A stretch of 64,000 nt of DNA from Agathobaculum hominis. GTDB taxonomy: Bacteria > Bacillota > Clostridia > Oscillospirales > Butyricicoccaceae. The stretch covers positions 62,001 to 126,000 of the forward strand of contig NZ_JACOPK010000005.1 of the NCBI RefSeq assembly GCF_014288055.1, read 5' to 3'. This document shows positions 32,105 through 40,491 of the stretch, one piece after another. The notes under the pieces are model-generated. The model did not search any database. It saw only the letters and a program-made list of their open reading frames with translations, and was not told the origin of the DNA. Position 1 is the first letter of the stretch, and every line of letters starts with the position of its first letter. Position numbers and translations under genes: made by a program.

Positions 32105-32584
32105 ATGGATAAGAACATGAATAAGGACGATTTTATGAACGATCTGTACGATTACCTCTGGATGCCGGAGGATGAGCAGGGAGCGCTGTACCTGCATCAG
32201 AATATTCTGTTTGGCCGCGCGGCTGACGAGGAGAAAATTGCCTGCGCAACTCTTCCGTATCTGTTCCGGCTCGGCATCACGCCGCAGATGCGCGGTTATG
32301 AGATCTTGTGCCGCGCCGTTATCCTGTACCTCCTTGACGGCATTCAGAATTCGACTCACCTTGCCTTGCTCATGACGATTGCCGTCGAGCGCGGCACCTC
32401 GCTTGCTTCTGTGGAGCGCGCCTGCGCCGCTGCGGTCAGATATGCGTGGAACGAAGGGTATATGTCCGCAGACGATGAGTGTCCCGATGCCATCACGTTC
32501 CGCGAAATGCCGACGTTGACACAGTTTATCGACCGTCTTGCAGCGGCTGTCCGGAGCAAGCTCGGCGACGAAATCAAGCTCTAA
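32105..32584 (+). CDS. Stand-alone Spo0A C-terminal-domain protein, copy A
   Basis: 159 residues. The start follows GGAGGTG. The central and C-terminal parts match the Spo0A DNA-binding domain (PF08769): LFRLGITPQMRGYEILCRAVI, then AVERGTSLASVERACAAAVRYAWNEG, where Spo0A has TTASRVERAIRHAIEVAW. There is no receiver domain. The N-terminal ~50 residues are acidic and unrecognised. Key DNA-contact Arg residues of Spo0A (RVERAIRH) are only partly kept (SVERACAA). It could compete for Spo0A boxes or serve as a separate regulator. It is convergent with copy B. Confidence 0.8.
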   Translation: MDKNMNKDDFMNDLYDYLWMPEDEQGALYLHQNILFGRAADEEKIACATLPYLFRLGITPQMRGYEILCRAVILYLLDGIQNSTHLALLMTIAVERGTSLASVERACAAAVRYAWNEGYMSADDECPDAITFREMPTLTQFIDRLAAAVRSKLGDEIKL

Positions 32585-32688
32585 ACGGGCAGTACATCAG
32601 GTATTGCGGCGAAAACTGCGCTTTTATCAGCAGGTAAAATTCGTCCGCTGCTCGCGCCTGCCCTATACTTCAGCATCGTTTTAATTTC

Positions 32689-32718
32689 GCAGCTGCTTTT
32701 CGGCAGCTGCTTTTTTGC
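32689..32718 (+). terminator. Terminator after Spo0A_C copy A
   Basis: GCAGCTGC-TTTTCG-GCAGCTGC followed by TTTTTT. Confidence 0.88.
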
Positions 32719-32720
32719 GC

Positions 32721-32768
32721 AGAAAAGCTCCTGCTCCCGATTTGATTCGGATGCAGGAGCTTTTCGAA
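32721..32768. terminator. Second hairpin between the convergent Spo0A_C genes
   Basis: AAAAGCTCCTGC (32723-32734) pairs with GCAGGAGCTTTT (32753-32764). It probably terminates copy B. Confidence 0.8.
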
Positions 32769-32796
32769 AGACGGCGTTTTCCCCATTTTTCGGCGT

Positions 32797-33234
32797 TTAA
32801 AGACCGATTGCCGCGCCGTATACGAGCCGGATCATATCCGCAAACGCGGTGATGCAGCCCTTGTTTGTCGGCTTGCGGCGGAATGTTAGAAGCGCCGTGC
32901 ACGGGTCGCCCTTTATGCCGCGCAGGCCGCCGTTGTTCCATGCCGTCGCAATCGCATGGCGAATCGCGCGCTCCACCGCACTGACCGTCGTACCATGCTC
33001 CAAAGCAATCCGCGGGTAAATCGTTTTGGTGATCTCCCGCATCTCCGACGGATTGAGTAAAAACTCGACCACCGCACTGCGCAGATAGCAGTATCCTGTA
33101 ACATGCGGCGGAATACCAAGCTGGTAAAGATAAGGCGTCAAGCGAAATTCAATCTCCCGCGCGAGAGCGGAGTGTTCTTTTTCGACAGATCCCGCTTTTT
33201 CCACAACAACTTCATCATTCATCATCAACATCAT
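32797..33234 (-). CDS. Stand-alone Spo0A C-terminal-domain protein, copy B
   Basis: 145 residues from the ATG at 33234, seven bases after GGAGGT; the frame is open to 33306 but lacks a ribosome site there. Spo0A_C match: YLYQLGIPPHVTGYCYLRSA, then IALEHGTTVSAVERAIRHAIATAWNNG, much closer to Spo0A than copy A (VERAIRHAI is intact). FRRKPTNKGCITAFADMIRL matches the Spo0A C-terminus. No receiver domain, so phosphorelay control is unlikely. DNA binding at 0A-box-like sites is plausible. Confidence 0.82.
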   Translation of the reverse strand: MMLMMNDEVVVEKAGSVEKEHSALAREIEFRLTPYLYQLGIPPHVTGYCYLRSAVVEFLLNPSEMREITKTIYPRIALEHGTTVSAVERAIRHAIATAWNNGGLRGIKGDPCTALLTFRRKPTNKGCITAFADMIRLVYGAAIGL

Positions 33235-33749
33235 AACCACGACCTCCGATAAACAATTCTCTTGAATATGGTATGCAGAAAGGAAATTTCCTTCTTTGAT
33301 TCCCATTATATCATGCGAAAAAACAGGAAAAAAGAAGAAAAATTCGATGAGTTATCCATAATCTTACTGCTGCGTCGAAAATCGAGACGCTGAACAGCAG
33401 GTTGCACAAACGGACGCGGAAAACCCCTCTTTTCGCGCTAAGATTCCGTTAACCGAAAGAATTCAAGGCCGTCTGTGAATGCGACACAGGAAGCCCCAGC
33501 CGCCCCCCGGATGAACGGCCGCTTAACCTGTTTTTCACACTGCGTGTCAATATTGTGCGAGAATGCTTCAAATTGCTGTAAAAAACGTCGAATGGCACGC
33601 TGTACGGTTTGAACTGCGCTCTTCTATGAAATTTTATATAAAATGAACAAATTCGACATGAAACGACAGAAACGGCATCACCGGACTGAATAAAAAGCCC
33701 CGGCCCTGTGTCGCCTTGACAAAGCCGGAGCGTATGCTATAATATAGAC

Positions 33750-33846
33750 AAAGGGACGCTGTTACCGCAGTCAGACCCATTTTAAGTCAAATTTTTTTAG
33801 TCATTGACCGTTTGGGTACCAGCCGAGCGGTCAATGCGCTTTTATA
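33750..33846 (+). ncRNA. Candidate antisense (antitoxin) RNA, copy 1
   Basis: Begins ~7 bases after TATAAT and ends at the hairpin CATTGACCG (33802-33810) / CGGTCAATG (33828-33836) followed by CGCTTTTAT. In the second element the stem is GATGACCG/CGGTCATC, with compensatory changes. The 3' end overlaps the 3' end of the hydrophobic ORF on the other strand. Confidence 0.55.
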
Positions 33847-33914
33847 CAGAAAATGTACAGCAAGATGACTGCACACACTACAAGCCGAAAAGCCTTTTTC
33901 TGCACACGCGCCAC
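33831..33914 (-). CDS. Hydrophobic 27-residue peptide, candidate type I toxin, copy 1
   Basis: Starts at a GTG after AGGAAGGAG; an internal GTG at 33905 (24 residues) is also well placed. Sequence: a basic start (MARVQKKAFR) followed by one hydrophobic segment LVVCAVILLYIFCIKAH. The frame and hydrophobic core are kept in the second element, whereas the alternative frame with an ATG there is broken by a stop here. Size, single membrane helix, antisense RNA and repeated occurrence fit small membrane toxins of type I systems. No known family is assigned. Confidence 0.5.
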   Translation of the reverse strand: MARVQKKAFRLVVCAVILLYIFCIKAH

Positions 33915-34228
33915 CTCCTTCCTGCCACGAACCGTGGGAAAGGGAAAGAGGGTCTGACCGCTAAAAGTAACAGCGTCCGTCAGTATTATATCATGTGCAG
34001 TCGAAATCTGTCAACGAGCCGCCCTTCGGGGCGGTTTTTTGCTGCTTTCAGCCGAATTTTTGTTTCACAGTGCGCCTGTCGAGACGCTTCATGACCATCC
34101 TGCGGCTTCACGATACGCAGGCCTCGCCCGTAAAACGGATGATCTGACAAACCCGCCGCAGCCATCTTTTTCACCGGAAAAATTTATGTTATAATGGTGT
34201 CAGCTACTAAAGGAAAGGCGGGATATCG

Positions 34229-35173
34229 TTGCGCACAAGACCAATCCTTGCGGCAGCGGCGCTGCTGCTGGCGGCCGGACTTGCCGCTGTGACACATGGG
34301 GTTGTATCGCAGGCAGACGAGCCGCTCCGCATCGGCACGACGTACATGACGATGAACAACCCGTTTTACAGCGTCATCGATGAAGAACTGCGGCTGGTGA
34401 TCGAAAGCCGCGGCGATATTCTGCTGACGCGCGATCCGGCACTCGATCAGGAGCGGCAGAACGAAGAAATCCGGGATCTGCTGCATGAAGATATCGACCT
34501 GCTGGTGCTTAATCCGGTGGATTACCGCGAGATCGAGCCTGCACTCCGCGAGGTGCAGAAGGCGGGCGTGCCGGTCGTGGTCATCGACTCGCAGGTCAGC
34601 AATCCGGATTTGGTCGCGTGCACGATCGCGTCCGACAACTATGGCGCGGGTGTGCTCTGCGCGGAGCACTTGATGAATACGTGCGATTCCGCGAAGGTCG
34701 TGCTGATCGAGCACGCTTCCACCAAGTCCGGCATGGACCGCATACAGGGCTTCTGCGACACGCTGGCGTCGCATCCGGATTTTCAGATCATCGGCCGGGC
34801 GGACAGTGCCGGTCAGCTTGAGGTCGCCATGCCGCAGATGGACCGGCTGCTCGAGCAGGGCATCGTGCCGGACGCGGTGATGTGCCTCAACGACCCGAGT
34901 GCGCTCGGCGCGATGGCGGCGCTGCAGGAGCATGGTCTGCTGGAAAAAACGACGGTCTACGGCGTGGACGGTGCGCCCGAGGCGAAAAGCATGATCAGTG
35001 AGGGCGCTATGACGGCTACGGCGGCCCAGTCGCCGATTCGGCTGGGACAGATCACCGCACAGACGGTGTACGCGATTCTGAACGGCGAGGACTACGAAAA
35101 AGAGATTACGGTTCCGGTCGAGCTGGTAACGAAGGACAACGTAAACGGATACGACATGGACGGCTGGCAGTAG
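34229..35173 (+). CDS. Extracytoplasmic sugar-binding protein (periplasmic-binding type I)
   Basis: 314 residues from a TTG. An N-terminal hydrophobic segment (~5-26) exports or anchors it; there is no lipobox Cys. The rest is the two-lobed type I fold of ribose/galactose-binding proteins (RIGTTYMTMNNPFYSVIDEELR, DLLVLNPVDY, VYGVDGAPEAKSMI). No ABC permease or ATPase gene follows. Instead a histidine kinase starts 12 bases later, so the protein probably presents a sugar to that sensor rather than to a transporter. Confidence 0.85.
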   Translation: MRTRPILAAAALLLAAGLAAVTHGVVSQADEPLRIGTTYMTMNNPFYSVIDEELRLVIESRGDILLTRDPALDQERQNEEIRDLLHEDIDLLVLNPVDYREIEPALREVQKAGVPVVVIDSQVSNPDLVACTIASDNYGAGVLCAEHLMNTCDSAKVVLIEHASTKSGMDRIQGFCDTLASHPDFQIIGRADSAGQLEVAMPQMDRLLEQGIVPDAVMCLNDPSALGAMAALQEHGLLEKTTVYGVDGAPEAKSMISEGAMTATAAQSPIRLGQITAQTVYAILNGEDYEKEITVPVELVTKDNVNGYDMDGWQ

Positions 35174-35184
35174 GAGGGGACGGT

Positions 35185-36477
35185 ATGGCACAGAGTTTGC
35201 AGTTTTTCCGCCGCATCATGCTGCTGCTGAACGTGACCGTGGGCGCATTCCTTGTGTGGGTGTTCGGCATGACGCCGGTACTGGCGGCGCGGCAGGCGGA
35301 CGGCGTGGCGTTCGCACAGAATTTGAGCGCGCTGCCGGCCAAACCGTGGACGCTGGCCATCGCCGTGCTCGGCATGGCGGCGCTTATTCTGGCCGGTGTG
35401 CTGCGCCGGCGCGGACAGGGTTTCATCGGATGGATCGAGCCTCTGTTTGCATTATGTGTGATCTTTGCGCTGCATCTGGCCTACAACGGCCTGCTGCTTT
35501 ATGTGGTCGTGGATCTGATCGACGGCCTGCACGGCAGAACGCGCCGCAGATTTCTCGGCGCGATGACTGCGCTGTTCCTGCTGACCGGACTGGGTGCATT
35601 GCAGGGCGCGCTACACGTGGTGCCCTTCTCGGAATATCTGCTGTATTTTGACATGCACACGCGGCAGCTTTTGCAGAGCGTGGTGGATCTGCTGGGTGCG
35701 CTGCACCTTATCCTGTTTGTGGTGTATATGGTGGTGCTCATCGGGCAGCGGACCGAGGAAAACTCCGCGATACGCCGCCTGAACGGCGAACTCGAGCAGG
35801 CGAACGACCGGCTCTCTGTCATGAATGAGCAGCTGAAAGCCTACGCCGCCGAGAGCGAACGCATGGCGGAAACGCGCGAGCGCAACCGTCTGGCACGGGA
35901 AATCCATGACACGCTCGGTCATGCGCTGACCGGCATCACCGCCGGTGCAGATGCCTGCATACAGATGCTTGAGATCTCGCCCGAGATGGCGAAAAAGCAG
36001 ATGGAACGCATCGCGTCCACCGCGCGCGAGGGCATGAACGAGGTTCGGCGTTCGGTGCGGGCACTGCGGCCGGACGCGCTCGAGCGCATGCAGCTGACTG
36101 ACGCTGTCGCGAAGCTGTGCGCCGAAATGCAGACGACCTCGCAGGCGGAGATCACGCTCGATTTGCAGACCGAGGATCTGCGCCTGTCGCCGGACGAGGA
36201 GGACGCGGTATACCGCATCGTGCAGGAGAGCATCACGAACGCCATCCGGCACGGACACGCGACGGCGGTGCGCGTGCGTATCGCGGCGGAGGAGCGCCGC
36301 CTCGGCATTACGGTAACCGACAACGGCTGCGGCTGCGCGAAGATCGAGCCGGGCTTTGGTCTGCGGCATATGCGTGAGCGGCTGCGGCTGCTGAATGGTA
36401 CATTAAAGGTAAAGAGCGAAAAAGGATTTGAACTGCACGCGGAAATTCCGCTGCGATGGGGTGATGTATATGATTAA
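35185..36477 (+). CDS. Membrane sensor histidine kinase (HisKA_3/NarX-type)
   Basis: 430 residues. Five to six membrane helices lie in ~10-190, a coiled linker in 190-230, then the dimerisation domain with His241 in LAREIHDTLGHALTG. The ATPase domain shows the N box (VQESITNAIRH) and G1 box (VTDNGCGC). It phosphorylates the response regulator encoded by the next, overlapping gene (36470). AGGAGGGG precedes the start. Confidence 0.92.
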   Translation: MAQSLQFFRRIMLLLNVTVGAFLVWVFGMTPVLAARQADGVAFAQNLSALPAKPWTLAIAVLGMAALILAGVLRRRGQGFIGWIEPLFALCVIFALHLAYNGLLLYVVVDLIDGLHGRTRRRFLGAMTALFLLTGLGALQGALHVVPFSEYLLYFDMHTRQLLQSVVDLLGALHLILFVVYMVVLIGQRTEENSAIRRLNGELEQANDRLSVMNEQLKAYAAESERMAETRERNRLAREIHDTLGHALTGITAGADACIQMLEISPEMAKKQMERIASTAREGMNEVRRSVRALRPDALERMQLTDAVAKLCAEMQTTSQAEITLDLQTEDLRLSPDEEDAVYRIVQESITNAIRHGHATAVRVRIAAEERRLGITVTDNGCGCAKIEPGFGLRHMRERLRLLNGTLKVKSEKGFELHAEIPLRWGDVYD

Positions 36478-37147
36478 AGTGCTGCTTGCGGACGATCAGG
36501 AGCTGATCCGGGAAAGTCTGGGCTTTGTTCTGGGGGCGCAGGGCGATATTACGGTAGTCGGCATGGCGAAAAACGGCCGCGAGGCCATCGAGCTGGTGCG
36601 GAGCGAAAAGCCGGATGTCGTGCTGATGGACATCCGCATGCCCGAGGTAGACGGCGTGGAATGCACGCGCCTTATCAAGTCGGCGCACCCGAATATCAAG
36701 GTCATCGTGCTGACGACGTTCGACGATGACGAGTATGTGTTCAATGCCCTGCGGTTCGGCGCGTCGGGCTATCTCCTCAAGGGCGTTTCGGTGGCTGATC
36801 TGACAAATGCGGTGCGCGAGGTCGTGCGCGGCGGCTCGATCATCGCGCCCGATGTGGCGAGCAAGGCTTTAGAGATGTTCGCGCGCATGGCGAAGGGCAA
36901 CCTTACCATCGGCGTAGACGAAAAGCAGACCGAGGAGCTGCAGGACAACGAATGGCGCATCATCCGCGAGGTCGGCGCAGGCCTGTCGAATAAGGAGATC
37001 GCGGCGGCGCTCTGTCTGTCCGAAGGCACGGTGCGCAACTATCTGAGCAGCATTCTCAGCAAGCTCGACCTGCGAGACCGCACGCAGCTCGCCATCTGGG
37101 CGGTGCAGACCGGCGTAGCCGGGCGGCCGTTCGGAGGTCCGCTGTGA
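36470..37147 (+). CDS. NarL/LuxR-type response regulator
   Basis: 225 residues. The receiver domain has DD (8-9), Asp54 in VVLMDIRMP, and a Lys in YLLKGVS. The C-terminal LuxR HTH includes GLSNKEIAAALCLSEGTVRNYLSSILSKL. The start ATG at 36470, after GGGGTGATG, overlaps the kinase gene; a longer in-frame start exists but lacks homology. It is probably the activator of a sugar-uptake gene set, perhaps the PTS operon downstream. Confidence 0.93.
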   Translation: MIKVLLADDQELIRESLGFVLGAQGDITVVGMAKNGREAIELVRSEKPDVVLMDIRMPEVDGVECTRLIKSAHPNIKVIVLTTFDDDEYVFNALRFGASGYLLKGVSVADLTNAVREVVRGGSIIAPDVASKALEMFARMAKGNLTIGVDEKQTEELQDNEWRIIREVGAGLSNKEIAAALCLSEGTVRNYLSSILSKLDLRDRTQLAIWAVQTGVAGRPFGGPL

Positions 37148-38448
37148 AGGGGCTTGCAAAGCGCCTGACGGCGGCCGTGCTGCTGACGGCGGTGAGCCTG
37201 ACGGCGACGATGTACAGCCGCGCGCGTCCGGTCGAGCTGCGGCTCGGCTTTATGGCGGGCAGCTACTGGGACGCGCCGAACGGGAACTGCTATGCCGTCA
37301 TTGACGCGGCTGTCGAGCGGTTCGAGCGGGAGCACCCGAACGTGCATGTCACCTACACGAGCGGTATCCTCAAACGGGATTACTCGGAATGGCTCATCGA
37401 CCAGTATCTGCTCGGCAGTGAACCGGATGTATTTCTCGTGCTGCCGGAGGATTTCGGAACGCTGTGCGAGCTCGGTGCACTGGCGCCGCTGGACGGCTGT
37501 CTCGCGCAGGATAAAGAGGTCTCCGACACGGATTTCTATCCCGCCGCGCTGCAAAGCGGTGCGGAGAACGGCGTGCAGTATGCGCTGCCATATGAGTGCG
37601 TGCCGACACTGATGTGCATCAACAAGAGCCTGCTCGAGAACGAGGGCATTACCGTGCCGTCCGGCGACTGGACGTGGGAGGATTTTTACAATATCTGCGC
37701 CAGGGTTACGCGCGACACGGACGGTGACGGCGAAATCGATCAGTTCGGCTGCTGCGGCTACACGTGGCAGGATGCGCTGACAGCAAACGGTGCATCGCTG
37801 TTCACCGAGGACGGCGGCAGCTGCCTGATCTCCGAGCCGAAGGCGGTGCAGGCGGTCGCATTTGCGCAGCGGCTTGGCAAGCTCACGGCGGAGACCGTGC
37901 CCTCGGCACGGGACTTTGATGAGGGAAAAGTGGCGTTCCGGCCGTTCCTGTTCTCGGATTACCGGACCTATCAGCCGTATCCGTGGCGCATCAAGCGCTA
38001 TTCGGATTTTTCGTGGGACTGCATTCCCATGCCGCACGGCCCGGCAGGCGGCAACAGCTCGGAGCTGAGCACCGTGCTCGCAGGCATCAGCAGCCGTTCG
38101 GCGAACATGACGCTCGCATGGCAGTTTTTGCGCGAGCTGACCGCCAATGCGGACAATCAGTCCATGCTGTTCACGGACTCGCACAGCGTGTCCGCGCTGC
38201 GGAGCGTGACCGACTCGGACGAAACCCGCCGGATCCTGCGGCAGGACACGCCCGGCGAGAGCCGGAACGGCGTGGAAATGCTGTCGGACGTGATGGAGCA
38301 GGCGGTAGCGGCACCGCGCTTCCGCAATTATGATCAGGCGCTGCTGCTGACCGAAGGACTGGTGCAGAACGCGATGGAGGACGAGCATAATCTGTCTTTG
38401 CAGCTCCAGCGCGTCCAGCACGAAGTGCAGGAATATTTACAGGAATAA
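37144..38448 (+). CDS. Extracellular solute-binding protein, family 1
   Basis: 434 residues from a GTG overlapping the regulator stop (GTGA). An N-terminal hydrophobic segment is followed by a maltose-binding-like fold (FEREHPNVHVTYTSG, PDVFLVLPEDF, VPTLMCINKSLLENEG, WTWEDFYNICARVT). No lipobox is present and no permease genes follow. As with the sugar-binding protein at 34229, the context suggests a sensing role with the two-component pair. A terminator follows. Confidence 0.85.
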   Translation: MKGLAKRLTAAVLLTAVSLTATMYSRARPVELRLGFMAGSYWDAPNGNCYAVIDAAVERFEREHPNVHVTYTSGILKRDYSEWLIDQYLLGSEPDVFLVLPEDFGTLCELGALAPLDGCLAQDKEVSDTDFYPAALQSGAENGVQYALPYECVPTLMCINKSLLENEGITVPSGDWTWEDFYNICARVTRDTDGDGEIDQFGCCGYTWQDALTANGASLFTEDGGSCLISEPKAVQAVAFAQRLGKLTAETVPSARDFDEGKVAFRPFLFSDYRTYQPYPWRIKRYSDFSWDCIPMPHGPAGGNSSELSTVLAGISSRSANMTLAWQFLRELTANADNQSMLFTDSHSVSALRSVTDSDETRRILRQDTPGESRNGVEMLSDVMEQAVAAPRFRNYDQALLLTEGLVQNAMEDEHNLSLQLQRVQHEVQEYLQE

Positions 38449-38468
38449 TACGCGAATTTACAGGCGCC

Positions 38469-38517
38469 TGGCGCTCTGTTTGTGTGATATGCACAGACGG
38501 GGCGCTTTTTCTTTGCG
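38469..38517 (+). terminator. Terminator of the sensor operon
   Basis: An imperfect stem GCGCTCTGTTTGTG / GCACAGACGGGGCGC, then TTTTTCTTT. Confidence 0.75.
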
Positions 38518-38593
38518 TATTTTGATAGCCGGCATGACATTTGTCATATAAAAACAGGACGATTATCACAAGTGAGTCATGACAAAATGCAGA

Positions 38594-38621
38594 TTTCATA
38601 CAGGATAAAATCCGGTATACT
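38594..38621 (+). promoter_or_regulatory. Weak promoter of the PTS operon
   Basis: TTTCAT (38594-38599), 16 bases, TATACT (38616-38621). The poor -35 suggests that an activator is needed. The spacer contains the palindrome GGATAAAATCC (38603-38613). Confidence 0.45.
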
Positions 38622-38653
38622 ATGCTCAACAAACAGGAAAGAGGGAACGGAAA

Positions 38654-39079
38654 ATGAGATACCTGATTTTAGTCAGCCACGGGACCTTTGCTCCGGGTCT
38701 GCACAACACGCTCGGCATGATGGCAGGCAGCGACCGCGAGGACATCCGCTCGACCAGCCTGCTCGACGGCATGGATGTAGACACGTTCCGCGCAAACTTT
38801 GCAGAACTTGTCAAGGACATCACCGCTGAGGACGAGATCATTCTCACGGCGGACATCATCGGCGGCTCGCCGCTGACCACCGCACTCGATGTGCTCACCG
38901 AAAAGGGTCTGCTGGGCAAAACGCTTGCCATCGGCGGCATGAACCTGCCGCTCGTGCTGACCGCCGCATTCGCGGATGCGGATACGCCGCTCGATGAACT
39001 CGAGGCTGAGCTTACCGGCGAGGCAAAGGATCAGATCAAGCGTTTTGCCCTCGGCGGTGACGAGGACGACGATATTTGA
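38654..39079 (+). CDS. Mannose-family PTS EIIA component
   Basis: 141 residues. The EIIA-Man fold with phospho-acceptor His9 in LVSHGTFAPG. It takes phosphate from HPr and passes it to EIIB. DIIGGSPLTTALDVL is typical. It opens an operon that also encodes IIB, IIC, IID, HPr and EI. The EIIA is separate, not fused to EIIB. Confidence 0.93.
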   Translation: MRYLILVSHGTFAPGLHNTLGMMAGSDREDIRSTSLLDGMDVDTFRANFAELVKDITAEDEIILTADIIGGSPLTTALDVLTEKGLLGKTLAIGGMNLPLVLTAAFADADTPLDELEAELTGEAKDQIKRFALGGDEDDDI

Positions 39080-39098
39080 GTATAAGGAGGAAAAAATT

Positions 39099-39593
39099 AT
39101 GTCTATCTCTTTCATTCGCGTTGACGACCGCATGATCCATGGTCAGACCTGCACGCGCTGGGCGCTCGAGTATCCCTGCGACGGCCTCATCGCCGTAAAC
39201 GACAAGGCGGCAACTACGCCGGTGCTCAAGGCGGCGTACAAGAACGCAAGCGACAAGAAAACCTTCGTGTGGACGCTCGATGAGTGGCGTGCCAAGTGCG
39301 GCAAGGTGCTTGCCAGCAAGGACCGCTACTTCCTCATCACCAAGGACCCGATCACGATGAAGAGCATCCTCGTGGATGATGGCTTTGACCCCGGTGAGGT
39401 CAAGACGGTCATCATCGGACCCTGCAACGACCGTCCGGGCGCGACCAAGCTGGGCAACAATCAGGCGATCACTCAGCCGGAGGCAGACGCACTCGAGGCC
39501 ATCATGCAGAAGGGCTATGAGGTCGAGTTCGCGCTCATCAAGGAGGCCGCTATCGGCAACTGGAAGAAGTTCCGCGGTCAGTTCGGCTACTAA
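39099..39593 (+). CDS. Mannose-family PTS EIIB component
   Basis: 164 residues from the ATG after AAGGAGG. His14 in RVDDRMIHGQ is the phosphorylation site that donates to the sugar. RVDDRMIHGQTCTRWA is the family signature. It follows EIIA by 19 bases. Confidence 0.94.
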   Translation: MSISFIRVDDRMIHGQTCTRWALEYPCDGLIAVNDKAATTPVLKAAYKNASDKKTFVWTLDEWRAKCGKVLASKDRYFLITKDPITMKSILVDDGFDPGEVKTVIIGPCNDRPGATKLGNNQAITQPEADALEAIMQKGYEVEFALIKEAAIGNWKKFRGQFGY

Positions 39594-39632
39594 GCTCCGT
39601 TTCACAGAATAAAAAGAAAAGAGGGAGAACTT

Positions 39633-40490
39633 ATGCAAGTTCAAGTCTGGCAGGCAGCATTGTTCGGATTACTCGCATGTCTCGCATCCATGCCCGGCCT
39701 CGGCGGTACGGTGCTCGGCAACTACACACTGGGACGTCCGCTGGTAGCGGGTCTGATCGTCGGTCTCATCATGGGTGACGTACAGACGGGTATTTATCTC
39801 GGCGCGGCCATTCAGGTCGTTTACATCGCGCTCGTAACGCCGGGCGGCACGGTTTCCGCTGACGTTCGTGCTATTTCTTATATCGGCATTCCGCTTTCCA
39901 TGGTTGCCGTGCATTCCATGGGTCTGAACCCGGCGTCGCCGGAAGGTCAGGCGATGGCCGTAACACTCGGCTCGGCCGTCGGCACCATCGGCACCGTGCT
40001 GTTCTATGGCACGGCAACGGTAAACCTCGTTTGGCAGCACATGGGCTGGCGCGCACTGGAAAAGGGTGACCTGCGCAAGCTGTATGTGGTCGATATGGGC
40101 CTGCCGTGGATTTCTCACATCCTGTGCTCTTTTATCCCGACCTTCATCATCACCAAGGTCGGCACCAGCATGGTAGACCTGATGAAGGCTTATCTGCCGA
40201 TGGACGGCGTGGCGATGAAAACACTGTTCACCGTCGGCTCGCTGCTCCCGGCAGTCGGTATCGCCATCCTGCTCAAGCAGGTTGCGACCAAGCCGGTCGA
40301 CATTCTGGTATTCGTATTCGGCTTCACGCTGGCCGCGTGCATGGGCCTCAACCTGATCGCGGCGTCGATCGTCGGCGGTTTCTTCGCGGTCATCAACTAC
40401 CGCATCAAGATCCTTGCTTTGCAGAAGGCCGCTCCCGCAGCTGCATCTGCTGCCGCAGCGGAATTTGATGACGATGAGGAGGAGATCTGA
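39633..40490 (+). CDS. Mannose-family PTS EIIC component
   Basis: 285 residues; eight or more hydrophobic segments. The sorbose-type IIC features are present: LACLASMPGLGGTVLGNYTLGRPL and GLIMGDVQTGIYLGAAIQVVYI. With IID it forms the sugar channel. The acidic C-terminus (DDDEEEI) overlaps the ribosome site of EIID. Confidence 0.94.
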   Translation: MQVQVWQAALFGLLACLASMPGLGGTVLGNYTLGRPLVAGLIVGLIMGDVQTGIYLGAAIQVVYIALVTPGGTVSADVRAISYIGIPLSMVAVHSMGLNPASPEGQAMAVTLGSAVGTIGTVLFYGTATVNLVWQHMGWRALEKGDLRKLYVVDMGLPWISHILCSFIPTFIITKVGTSMVDLMKAYLPMDGVAMKTLFTVGSLLPAVGIAILLKQVATKPVDILVFVFGFTLAACMGLNLIAASIVGGFFAVINYRIKILALQKAAPAAASAAAAEFDDDEEEI

Positions 40491-40491
40491 C

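Larger units (their letters stand above)
33688..34045. repeat. Two-promoter element, copy 1 (type I toxin-antitoxin-like)
   Basis: ~358 bases shared with 58166-58521. Plus strand: TTGACA (33716), 16 bases, TATAAT (33738), then GGGACGCTGTTACCGCAGTC. Minus strand: TTGACA (34014-34009), 18 bases, TATAAT (33990-33985), then GGACGCTGTTACTTTTAGCGG. So both convergent transcripts begin with nearly the same sequence. The element ends with the plus-strand terminator CCGCCC-TTCG-GGGCGGTTTTTT (34018-34040). Confidence 0.75.
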
